From the NCBI RefSeq assembly GCF_009882915.1, contig NZ_WTUW01000001.1, forward strand, positions 496,357-560,356: a DNA stretch of 64,000 nt. Direction: 5' to 3'. Below, piece after piece: positions 54,604-62,588 of the stretch (position 1 is the first letter of the stretch; every line of letters starts with the position of its first letter). The notes under the pieces were generated by a model, which saw nothing but the letters and a program-made list of their open reading frames with translations, did not search any database and was not told where the DNA came from. The DNA comes from Sneathiella litorea. GTDB taxonomy: Bacteria; Pseudomonadota; Alphaproteobacteria; Sneathiellales; Sneathiellaceae. The translations under genes were made by a program, and so were the position numbers.

Positions 54604-56046
54604 TTACGACGCCAGCTCAGTTTGTTCACTGATTAGCTTTTCCGCGAGGTAGCGATGCACAGACTCTGCCGCATCCCGGCCGTCCCGAATAGCCCAGACC
54701 ACCAGGGAGGCCCCACGAACGATATCTCCAATGCCGAATACCCCTTCAAGATTAGTCATCGAAGTCTTGAAGTTTACCGACACGGTGCCCCAACGAGAAA
54801 CCTCCAGTCCCGGCTCATCAAAAAGCTGCGGAATATCTTCTGCATCAAAACCCAGTGCCTTGATCGCAAGATCACAGGGAATATCATGCTCCGACCCTTC
54901 TATCTCTACTGGCACCTGACGACCGGTAGAATCAGCAATACCCAAATGCATGTCGATCGCTTTGACACCAGTTATCCGGCCATCGCCAAGAAAGGCTTTC
55001 GGTGCGGAGAGCCAAACAAACTCTACGCCCTCCTCTTCCGCATTTCCAACCTCGCGAAGCGAGCCCGGCATATTCTTACGGTCGCGGCGATACAGGCACT
55101 TAACAGATTTCGCCCCCTGCCGGACCGCCGTGCGGACACAGTCCATTGCCGTGTCACCACCGCCAATTACAACGACATTCTTGCCCGAAGCGTTCAGGGT
55201 CCCATTCTCGAACGCCGGGACAGAATCACCAAGCCCCTTTCGATTTGACGCCGTCAAATATTCAAGTGCCGGCACAATTCCGTCGAGACCACTACCGGGC
55301 ACCGAAATATCCCGTGACTTGTAAACGCCTGTCGCAATAATGACTGCATCATGCTTTGCCCGGAGGTCGGTAAGTGTCGCCTCGCGCCCCACTTCGAAAT
55401 TTAAGTGAAAAGTTACGCCACTATCCTTCAGCAGCTTGGCCCTTTTCTCGACGACTTCCTTTTCCAGCTTAAAGCTCGGAATACCATAGATCATCAGTCC
55501 GCCAACCCGGTCATACCGATCATAGACATGTACCTGGTAGCCCATTTTGCGCATTTGATCTGCGGCGGCAAGGCCGCCCGGACCAGCGCCAATAATCCCG
55601 ACAGTTTGTTCGCGTTCCACGCTCGGAACTGTTGGTTTAACCCAGCCCTTTTCCCAGGCTGTATCAGTAATATACTTTTCAACGGCACCGATCGTGACCG
55701 ACTCGAAACCTTTTTCAATGACACAGGACCCCTCACAAAGCCGATCTTGAGGGCAGATGCGTCCACAAATTTCCGGAAAATTATTTGTCGCCTGACTGAC
55801 TTCATACGCCTCTTCCAGACGCCCGGCGGCTGTCATCATCAACCAGTCCGGAATATTATTCTGAACCGGGCAGTGTACCTGACAATAGGGTATGCCGCAT
55901 TGTGAGCAACGGCTTGCTTGCTCGGTTGCCCGATCGTTATCAAACTCGTCATATATCTCGTCGAAATCCTGGCGCCGCGTATCCGCCGCACGCTTCGTTG
56001 GCATTTTCTTTTCCAGCGAAACAAATTTCAGCATTTTTTCAGTCAT
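54604..56046 (-). CDS. gltD: Glutamate synthase, small subunit
   Basis: 480 aa from the ATG at 56046, with GGGAA upstream; the extension to 56169 is non-homologous. N-terminal double [4Fe-4S] motif CSQCGIPYCQVHCP, then the FAD site (IGAGPGGLAAADQMRKMG) and NADPH site (VVIGGGDTAMDCVRTA). Passes electrons from NADPH to GltB. First gene of the gltDB operon. Confidence 0.97.
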   Translation of the reverse strand: MTEKMLKFVSLEKKMPTKRAADTRRQDFDEIYDEFDNDRATEQASRCSQCGIPYCQVHCPVQNNIPDWLMMTAAGRLEEAYEVSQATNNFPEICGRICPQDRLCEGSCVIEKGFESVTIGAVEKYITDTAWEKGWVKPTVPSVEREQTVGIIGAGPGGLAAADQMRKMGYQVHVYDRYDRVGGLMIYGIPSFKLEKEVVEKRAKLLKDSGVTFHLNFEVGREATLTDLRAKHDAVIIATGVYKSRDISVPGSGLDGIVPALEYLTASNRKGLGDSVPAFENGTLNASGKNVVVIGGGDTAMDCVRTAVRQGAKSVKCLYRRDRKNMPGSLREVGNAEEEGVEFVWLSAPKAFLGDGRITGVKAIDMHLGIADSTGRQVPVEIEGSEHDIPCDLAIKALGFDAEDIPQLFDEPGLEVSRWGTVSVNFKTSMTNLEGVFGIGDIVRGASLVVWAIRDGRDAAESVHRYLAEKLISEQTELAS

Positions 56047-56358
56047 CAGGCTTTCCCGTTCCGAACCTCTAAAACTAGGCCGGGCAATAACACTAACTGC
56101 GTTGTTCAAGTTACAAAAAGAAGCGGATACAGACCCGTAAGGGCTCACCATCGCCTGTAAAAAAGACAAGGAACCGCATGCATCTACCAGATGCGAATTT
56201 TGAATAGCCTAATTATCTGGGAAATGCCAGAAAAAAAATCAATTTAGGTCACTAGTACTGACATAATAAAGATAGTATTTATTTATTTTTTTGCATATTA
56301 TGGCGATTTATAGATACATGCAATATTTTAAGTCCGGATCGGACCTTTTTGCCTTGAT
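56047..56358. other. Intergenic region upstream of gltD
   Basis: 312 bases, AT-rich in its distal half, no gene. A short GTCCG/CGGAC hairpin at about 56331-56348 is followed by T5 on the plus strand, where no gene precedes it. The gltDB promoter must lie here on the minus strand, but I see no sigma-54 match and no convincing -35/-10 pair. Confidence 0.5.
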
Positions 56359-57297
56359 TTATTTTACGCCGCCACTCCGTCGATACCGTCGTAGATATTC
56401 AGGCACTATCGCATCGATAGTGGCCGCCTGAATACCGAGGTCCTGAAGATTCGGGAAATTACCACTCGCCACATTGTCAGACTTTAATAGCTTCACCTGG
56501 TCCGGCGTCAATTGCGGGCGACCCGGAGCAAGCGCCATAAAGCTCGCCATGATCGACATCACGCCAGAAGGCACGGGCAACAAGATACATTTGCGCTTTG
56601 TAAAACGCAGCACCTTTTCCAAGAGCTCCTTGAAACTATAAACATCCGGTCCTGTCAGTTCCCAGGTTTTCCCCTGCTGTGAAGGTGTGTCAATAATGCG
56701 GACGATTGCGTCTGCCAGGTCCTCTACCCAAATTGGCTGCATTTTCATTTTCCCGCCATCCGCCAACGGAAAGACAGGCGCCAAGGACAATATACTTGCA
56801 AAGCGGTTGAAAAAATCATCATCACGACCGAACACAACTGACGGACGGAGGATAGTCGCTCCCGAGAATTCCGCTGCGGCAAGCTCCTCACCAACTGCCT
56901 TACTGCGCGCGTAAGCTGCCTCGTGATCTTTTCGCGCACCAAGCGCTGACATATGAATGAGCTGCTTTACGCCAGCCGCTTTTGCAACAGCAGCAACCCT
57001 TTCCGCCGCATCTACATGCAGCCGGCCAAAATTCTGCGCACCCTTCTCATATAGGATGCCCACAAGATTGATCACGATGTCCGCGCCCTTGACCGCGCGT
57101 TCAACGGAACGCTGATCCCGGACGTTAGTCTTGAAGCCGACTATCTGGCCAACAACACCCTGTGTCATCAGCTGAGTCGCACTTTCCGGATCCCGCACCG
57201 CAAGACGAATTTGATAGCCTTTCGCTGCCAAACGTCCCACCAGATGACGGCCGATGAAACCGGAACCTCCAAAAATGGTAATCAAATGATCCGACAT
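56359..57297 (-). CDS. Complex I NDUFA9-type NAD(P)-binding protein
   Basis: 312 aa, atypical SDR. FGGSGFIGRHLVGRL at 9-23 binds NAD(P). LVGILYEKGAQNFGRLHVDAAERV and HMSALGARKDHEAAYARSKAVGE match the NDUFA9 family, an accessory protein of respiratory complex I in mitochondria and alphaproteobacteria. Catalytic Tyr and Lys (AYARSK) are conserved. Confidence 0.9.
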   Translation of the reverse strand: MSDHLITIFGGSGFIGRHLVGRLAAKGYQIRLAVRDPESATQLMTQGVVGQIVGFKTNVRDQRSVERAVKGADIVINLVGILYEKGAQNFGRLHVDAAERVAAVAKAAGVKQLIHMSALGARKDHEAAYARSKAVGEELAAAEFSGATILRPSVVFGRDDDFFNRFASILSLAPVFPLADGGKMKMQPIWVEDLADAIVRIIDTPSQQGKTWELTGPDVYSFKELLEKVLRFTKRKCILLPVPSGVMSIMASFMALAPGRPQLTPDQVKLLKSDNVASGNFPNLQDLGIQAATIDAIVPEYLRRYRRSGGVK

Positions 57298-57475
57298 TCC
57301 TTTGTTCCTCTGCTCGCGGGCAACATCAACCTTGCGCCCAATTCATATAGATTGGAGCCATTATCTACCTGCTTAGGACAACAACGCCAAGAGCAAACAG
57401 CAAAATTCTTCATTTCTTTTGACGAAGTTTGTTGACATCCGGCCATGCGCTTTATATCAGAGGCGACAACAAGTT

Positions 57476-57562
57476 GCCCAGGTGGCGGAATTGGTAGACG
57501 CGCTAGCTTCAGGTGCTAGTTTCTGTATGGAAGTGGAAGTTCGAGTCTTCTCCTGGGCACCA
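57476..57562 (+). tRNA. tRNA-Leu, anticodon CAG
   Basis: 87 nt including the encoded CCA. Acceptor GCCCAGG pairs with CCTGGGC; D-loop AATTGGTAGA; anticodon stem CTAGC/GCTAG with loop TTCAGGT giving CAG; a variable arm of about 14 nt as expected for Leu; T-loop TTCGAGT. Confidence 0.96.
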
Positions 57563-57893
57563 TCCCCCTTTACTAACTAGAAAGTTGGCAGGTTTTGCCT
57601 GTTAATCCGGCACGCGTGGATGCCGGCCAGGCCGATAAGGCCGTTATTCCCAACGCACCGCGTGGCTCGACTGCCTTGCCTCTCCTTTCGTTTACAAAAT
57701 TACTCTAAGGGCTCTTTCCCTTTTTAACCGGACCTCACAAAAAATATAGCAGGCCACGACTTACTCCGATGGTAATGGTCAAATAATAATCTAAATAATC
57801 ACAACCCATATTTCTAATCGTTTATTAGCCGATACACAAAATAACTGCAGGCTATTCAAGTATTGAACTTAATATTAGAAAGGAAATACCTAT
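57563..57893. other. Intergenic region between tRNA-Leu and the oxidase gene
   Basis: 331 bases. The first 100 are GC-rich with small stem-loops (CCGGCA/TGCCGG near 57608-57627), the remainder sharply AT-rich. No reading frame, no clear promoter boxes, and no duplicate of the tRNA 3' end that would mark an integration site. Confidence 0.5.
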
Positions 57894-60056
57894 ATGTCGG
57901 AGAGGAAAGAAGAAGTTAGCGAATCGGGTAGAAGCTCAGAAAGCGGCCTCACGCTTGCGACTGGCCGCTCGACCAGCAAGGCATGGTGCGCTACCTATCC
58001 CGGGCCAGCCGATCGGAATTTCAACTACAGGAAGCTGCTTGATAGCTCAAAAAGCGGAATTGGTGACGCCAGCGAATCCCCGATCAAAGTTGCGATTATC
58101 GGAGCGGGGCCTGCCGGGTTGACAGCTGCCCATGAGTTAGCTCGCAGTGGGTTGAAGAATATTCATTTATATGAGGCAAGCAACCGGTATGGCGGGCGAT
58201 TCTGGACCAAAACGCTCGCTCCGGATTACGGAGAGGAACAATTCTCCGCGATGGATGCAGGCGCCATGAGAATGCCGCCGTTTATTGATGAGACAAAGAA
58301 AAAAGACAACCCAACTCTATCGGAAAGGCGCGCAGAAATTCTGAGCGGCTGCTCCATATTGTCTTACTACCTGAACAAGTTCCAAATATCGACCGGTGAA
58401 TTTCCCAACCCCGGATCAAGAATTGCGAAAACGGGGATATATTATAATGAGGGTTCGCTTAAACCAGACACCAAAGAAGAAGCCAAAGAAGAAGGGGCAG
58501 AAACACGCAGTCGAGACTATCAGGAAACCAACTCAAACGGGAAGGGGACGATGCTTATCTGGCACGAGGATCAAGATGACCCTCCAAACGAGAAGCTGCG
58601 GAACGTTAAAAAAAAATGGGACGACTGGGGAAACAAAGTAAAACAACAGGTCCGCAAGGCTTACCCTACGCCCGAATGGCCTGTGTTCTGGAAGAAAATC
58701 GTCGCCAATTATTACGATAAAACGTTTCGTGATGTTGTTTTTTTGCCGACAGTTGACGACGAAGGAGAACATAAAAAAGGCAATTTTGGTGGACTTGGAA
58801 TGACAGAAGAAGAGGCCCGGATATTTTACGTGATCGGCGCGGGCGACGGTGGATGGGGGTCCTTCTTTAATCTCAGCTTCTTATATGTTTATAGAACATT
58901 TATTCACGGTTTTGGAACAGACCTGCAAGTAATCGAAGGACTGTTTGACGAAGAGGGAAACCGCTTGAGTGGACCAGGGCAGAATACCTATGTGTACGAT
59001 AGCCTTAGCGGACAAATTGCGACACCAAATTATCTCGGAACATCGACGATTACAGAATGCCTCCTTTTCGGGCCTATTGGTGGAAAGAGTAAAACGCCCG
59101 CGCTTTATGGAAAACATCTCGAAGGCGCTCTCTCGCAAGAACCGGGAGGCAACGGGTTGCACCTGTTTTTTGATAGCCCGGTTTCCAAAATCGAGAAATT
59201 GAGTAATGGAAAAGTCAAGCTGCATGTGAAATATGGTATCGATAAATCACTTAACTTCAATTTTGAAGCCCAAGAATATGACGCCGTCATTATTACTGTG
59301 CCAACCCACCAGTTCGGGACGGAAATTGAGGTAAGTGGTTTCAATCCCGAAACCGAATGGCCGTATGATCTGCAGGCCTATCTGGCCCAAGCTCATTGGG
59401 AACCCTGCGTAAAGGTATTTGTTGAGTTAAATCAGGCTTATTGGGAGGATCCCAAATGCCCGATCCCGCAGATTATTGAGAGTGAAACCTTTATCCGGGA
59501 TACCTATGGAGTCAAAATTAACAAAGGCACCAAAGATAAACAAACTGGCATTCTGCTACTGAGTTATACTTGGTGGCGCGACGCGACAAAACTCGTTGGT
59601 TACGATGATCAGGAACTGATCAATCTCGCGGTCAAGGAAGCGGACCGGATGCTGGATAACTGCAAGAATATGGGCGGACATAAAATTTCGAATTATGTCA
59701 AACATACCAAGGACCAGTTTGGCAACATCAATTACAAAGGCTGGGTCCATCATTGGGAATTGCAAAAGAACTTTAAAGGCGCAGCGCGGCTCTATGATCA
59801 ACGGACCTGGAAAAGCACACAAACGCCGATGATGTATAACCAGCATTACAGCAAAAACTCAAAACTTTACTTTGCTGGCGAAGGATATCATGTCGATGCT
59901 GGCTGGGTGGAACCGGCCTTCCGAACGGCAATTGACTCCGTTTTACGTATTTTTCTCCATAATGAAATTAAAATTATTACAGAAAACTTCGACTTCAACC
60001 GCGATTACCCTGAATACGATCCAAATTTTGATCCCGCGACCCACAAAGTTGAATAA
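57894..60056 (+). CDS. Flavin amino-acid oxidase/monooxygenase
   Basis: 720 aa, ATG after AAGGAAA. FAD motif IIGAGPAGLTAAHEL with GxGxxG at 70-75 and ribose-binding Glu94. GAMRMP at 123-128 carries Arg126, the position that binds the substrate carboxylate in L-amino-acid oxidases and tryptophan 2-monooxygenase. The C-terminal FAD motif FAGEGYHVDAGWVEPAF is at 660-676. Length and order resemble tryptophan 2-monooxygenase and bacterial L-phenylalanine oxidase, so the substrate is probably an alpha-amino acid. No signal peptide. An amino-acid/urea-type ABC transporter follows on the same strand. Confidence 0.85.
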   Translation: MSERKEEVSESGRSSESGLTLATGRSTSKAWCATYPGPADRNFNYRKLLDSSKSGIGDASESPIKVAIIGAGPAGLTAAHELARSGLKNIHLYEASNRYGGRFWTKTLAPDYGEEQFSAMDAGAMRMPPFIDETKKKDNPTLSERRAEILSGCSILSYYLNKFQISTGEFPNPGSRIAKTGIYYNEGSLKPDTKEEAKEEGAETRSRDYQETNSNGKGTMLIWHEDQDDPPNEKLRNVKKKWDDWGNKVKQQVRKAYPTPEWPVFWKKIVANYYDKTFRDVVFLPTVDDEGEHKKGNFGGLGMTEEEARIFYVIGAGDGGWGSFFNLSFLYVYRTFIHGFGTDLQVIEGLFDEEGNRLSGPGQNTYVYDSLSGQIATPNYLGTSTITECLLFGPIGGKSKTPALYGKHLEGALSQEPGGNGLHLFFDSPVSKIEKLSNGKVKLHVKYGIDKSLNFNFEAQEYDAVIITVPTHQFGTEIEVSGFNPETEWPYDLQAYLAQAHWEPCVKVFVELNQAYWEDPKCPIPQIIESETFIRDTYGVKINKGTKDKQTGILLLSYTWWRDATKLVGYDDQELINLAVKEADRMLDNCKNMGGHKISNYVKHTKDQFGNINYKGWVHHWELQKNFKGAARLYDQRTWKSTQTPMMYNQHYSKNSKLYFAGEGYHVDAGWVEPAFRTAIDSVLRIFLHNEIKIITENFDFNRDYPEYDPNFDPATHKVE

Positions 60057-60073
60057 AGAACGCTAACGACCTA

Positions 60074-60105
60074 ATCCCCGGACGCCATCGTGCGGGGATT
60101 TTTTT
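60074..60105 (+). terminator. Intrinsic terminator of the oxidase gene
   Basis: ATCCCCG and CGGGGAT enclose a further ACG/CGT pairing with a CCAT loop, followed by T7. It lies 17 bases after the stop and separates the oxidase from the transporter transcript. Confidence 0.85.
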
Positions 60106-60357
60106 ATCTGAGAATACACTAATTAGGTGTTTGTTGTTATATTTGAACTATATATGCGTATGTTTAGGCTCACGAAATTTCTAATGTAGATCGACGGATT
60201 CCCGACGTAACTGTGTTGATGGAGGAAAGCTGGAATGCAGAAATTTATGCAAACAATAAGAGGTAAACTTAATATAGAATTTCGTAATACAAAACTCCCT
60301 TGACATAATCTAATCCTATGATAGCTTTATTACACGCATTGAAGCGTAGAAAATTGT

Positions 60358-60408
60358 AAGCGACGTAGCTGAACACCATTCAATTGGGTGATGCTTGTCG
60401 CTTTTTTT
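60358..60408 (+). terminator. Terminator-like structure just before the transporter genes
   Basis: AAGCGAC (60358-60364) and GTCGCTT (60397-60403) pair, with inner CACC/GGTG, then T7. It ends 45 bases before the start of the binding-protein gene, where a terminator for an upstream gene is not needed. Possible attenuator. Confidence 0.55.
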
Positions 60409-60453
60409 GTTTTTGTGTTCGGTCGCGTCCAAATTAACAGGAGGACGTGGTTA

Positions 60454-61662
60454 ATGAGAACAATTCTATCAGGAGTATGCGCACTCGCGCTCACGGCAAG
60501 CCTATCTATGGGGACCGCAGTTGCCGGCACCAAGATTGGCGCAATTTTTGACCTGACCGGCGGTCTGAACATATATGGCATTCAACAGAACAATGCCCTG
60601 CAATTGGCTGTTGAGGAAATCAATGCTAACGGTGGCGTGTTGGGCGAACCCATCGAAGTCATCTCGTATGACGCACAGTCCGAACTCAGTAAATATACCC
60701 AGTTTGCCAACACGGCCATTCTCCGGGACAAGATCACCGCGCTCTTCGCTGGCTTGACGAGCTCTTCCCGCGAAGCCATCCGGCCCATCGTACGCAAAGC
60801 CAACATCCCCTATTTCTATTCTTCCCTCTATGAGGGCGGCGCTTGCGACAAGGTAACCTTCGTGACCGGATCATCGGCCTCACAGCAAATGTCCAAATTG
60901 ATCGAATGGGGCGTAAGCACATATGGGCCGAAAATTTACATTATGGCACCAGATTACAACTTTGGAACGATTTCTGCCCATTGGGTCCATGAATATGCAA
61001 CACGGAACGGCGGCGAGGTTGTTGGAGAAGATTTTCTGCCCCTCACCGTTTCTGATTACGCGCCAACCCTTCAAAAAATCCAGGCGGCAAAGCCGGATTT
61101 CGTCGTGGCCCTGCCGGTCGGCGCCAACCAAACCGGCTTTCTTGAACAGTTCGCAGCCGCTGGCCTGAAAGACCGCATTGGAATTGTTTCCACCAACTAT
61201 GGTTCGGGCAACCAACAAGTCGTTGTCTCGCCTCAGGCTGGCAAAGGCATAATTGCAAGCGCCGGTTACTTCATGGAAGTGGCGAACGACCAGAACGCCG
61301 AATTCGTAAAAAAATGGCAGGCTAAGTACGGCACGGATACGCCTATCGTTTCCGGCGCAGTGGACGTCTGGAATGCCGTTCACCTGTGGGCATTGGCTGT
61401 AAACAAGGCAAATTCTTCGGAGACCGAAGCTGTCATTAACGCCTTGGAGAGCGGCCTAACCTTTGACGCTCCGAATGGTAAGGTGTCCTTGGACTCCAAA
61501 TCCCACCATTTGAACCAGAACATCTACATTGCAGAAGGTAATGAGGATCACGGCTTCGATATCCTGGTTACGTTTACGGACGTACCGGCCGTATTCGAAG
61601 CGGACAAATGCAACCTGGTTAAAGATCCTGGGTTGGCAGAGCATTTCACACCTGAAAGCTGA
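60454..61662 (+). CDS. ABC transporter substrate-binding protein, UrtA/AmiC-like
   Basis: 402 aa from the ATG at 60454, preceded by AGGAGG; a longer reading to 60388 runs through the leader hairpin. Signal peptide of about 25 residues ending at AVA-GTK. Type I periplasmic-binding fold: IGAIFDLTGGLNIYGIQQNNALQ at the start, SHHLNQNIYIAEG near the end. It belongs with binding proteins for urea, short amides or hydrophobic amino acids; the ligand is not decidable here. Confidence 0.88.
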   Translation: MRTILSGVCALALTASLSMGTAVAGTKIGAIFDLTGGLNIYGIQQNNALQLAVEEINANGGVLGEPIEVISYDAQSELSKYTQFANTAILRDKITALFAGLTSSSREAIRPIVRKANIPYFYSSLYEGGACDKVTFVTGSSASQQMSKLIEWGVSTYGPKIYIMAPDYNFGTISAHWVHEYATRNGGEVVGEDFLPLTVSDYAPTLQKIQAAKPDFVVALPVGANQTGFLEQFAAAGLKDRIGIVSTNYGSGNQQVVVSPQAGKGIIASAGYFMEVANDQNAEFVKKWQAKYGTDTPIVSGAVDVWNAVHLWALAVNKANSSETEAVINALESGLTFDAPNGKVSLDSKSHHLNQNIYIAEGNEDHGFDILVTFTDVPAVFEADKCNLVKDPGLAEHFTPES

Positions 61663-61671
61663 TTTTTTAAG

Positions 61672-61699
61672 GGAGTGCCGCGACAATCCGCGGCACTCC
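61672..61699 (+). repeat. Intercistronic stem-loop after the binding-protein gene
   Basis: GGAGTGCCGCG, loop ACAATC, CGCGGCACTCC: 11 bp, perfect. No T run follows. Likely protects the upstream mRNA end and allows excess binding protein over permease. Confidence 0.65.
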
Positions 61700-61718
61700 A
61701 TATTCATCGGAAAAGAAA

Positions 61719-62579
61719 ATGGATTATTTTGCGACGGTATTAATTTCATCGCTCTCGAGTGCATCAATCTTATTGATCGCGACACTAGGACTGGCTGTAG
61801 TGTTCGGCTTGATGGGCGTGATTAACTTGGCGCATGGTGAGTTTATCATGATGGGCGCCTACTCTGCGCTCACCGCCACGCAGTTGGGCATCCCCTTTAT
61901 TCTAGCTATTCCGGTTGCAGTGCTGGTGACAATGATCTTCGGCGCGCTCGTGGAAATAATCATTATTAGGCGCCTGTACGGAAGACTGTTTGACACAATG
62001 CTGGCCACCTGGGGACTAAGCTTGGCTCTCTATCAAGGCGCGGTGTTGATCTTTGGCTCGGTTTCTCCGGGAATTGGCATGCCCCAAATTAACTTCAACG
62101 TCGGAGACTACACTCTGGCGGCATATCCAATATTTATGATTCTCGTTGCCGTCGTAATGCTTGCAGGCATATATGTCCTTCTTACACGGACTGTCTACGG
62201 TATGAAGGCACGCGCTGCCATTCAGGTGCCTGATATGGCGCGGGCAATAGGAATTGATTCCGCCCGAACAAATACACTGACGTTCGCCATTGGTTGCGGA
62301 CTGGCCGGGTTTGCGGGAGCAATCCTCCTCCCTATTGTTCCCGCAACCCCCTCTATGGGCTTTGCATTTGTGATCAAGGCATTTTTGACGGTTGTCATTG
62401 CCGGGCCGGTTACTCTTGCAGGCAGTGCTCTGGCCGCTATCGGCGTAGGTACCGGTGCCAGCATTGTTGCCAGCTTCATGACATCAGTTGCTGGCGACCT
62501 TTTCTTCTTCATCCTGACTGTTGTCCTGCTACGGCTATACCCTCTGGGGGTTTCCGCCAAGTGGCGTATGAAGCTTTAG
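61719..62579 (+). CDS. ABC transporter permease, LivH/UrtB type (short form)
   Basis: 286 aa, about eight predicted transmembrane helices. GLMGVINLAHGEFIMMGAYSAL is the LivH-family signature. Unlike UrtB at 23-24.7 kb it has no periplasmic N-terminal extension, so this is a different transporter rather than a second copy of the urea permease. Nine bases precede the next gene. Confidence 0.93.
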   Translation: MDYFATVLISSLSSASILLIATLGLAVVFGLMGVINLAHGEFIMMGAYSALTATQLGIPFILAIPVAVLVTMIFGALVEIIIIRRLYGRLFDTMLATWGLSLALYQGAVLIFGSVSPGIGMPQINFNVGDYTLAAYPIFMILVAVVMLAGIYVLLTRTVYGMKARAAIQVPDMARAIGIDSARTNTLTFAIGCGLAGFAGAILLPIVPATPSMGFAFVIKAFLTVVIAGPVTLAGSALAAIGVGTGASIVASFMTSVAGDLFFFILTVVLLRLYPLGVSAKWRMKL

Positions 62580-62588
62580 GGGGCAACT

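Larger units (their letters stand above)
60057..60453. other. Leader region between the oxidase and the second ABC transporter
   Basis: 397 AT-rich bases. Holds the oxidase terminator, a 22-codon frame at 60235-60303 behind GGAGG (low-confidence leader peptide), TTGACA at 60300-60305 without a good -10, a small ACGC/GCGT hairpin at 60334-60347, and a second terminator-like structure at 60358-60408. Confidence 0.55.

Noticed and set aside
57541-57893. Integration site (att duplication) at tRNA-Leu
   Set aside because: No second copy of the tRNA 3' end and no integrase gene within the window.
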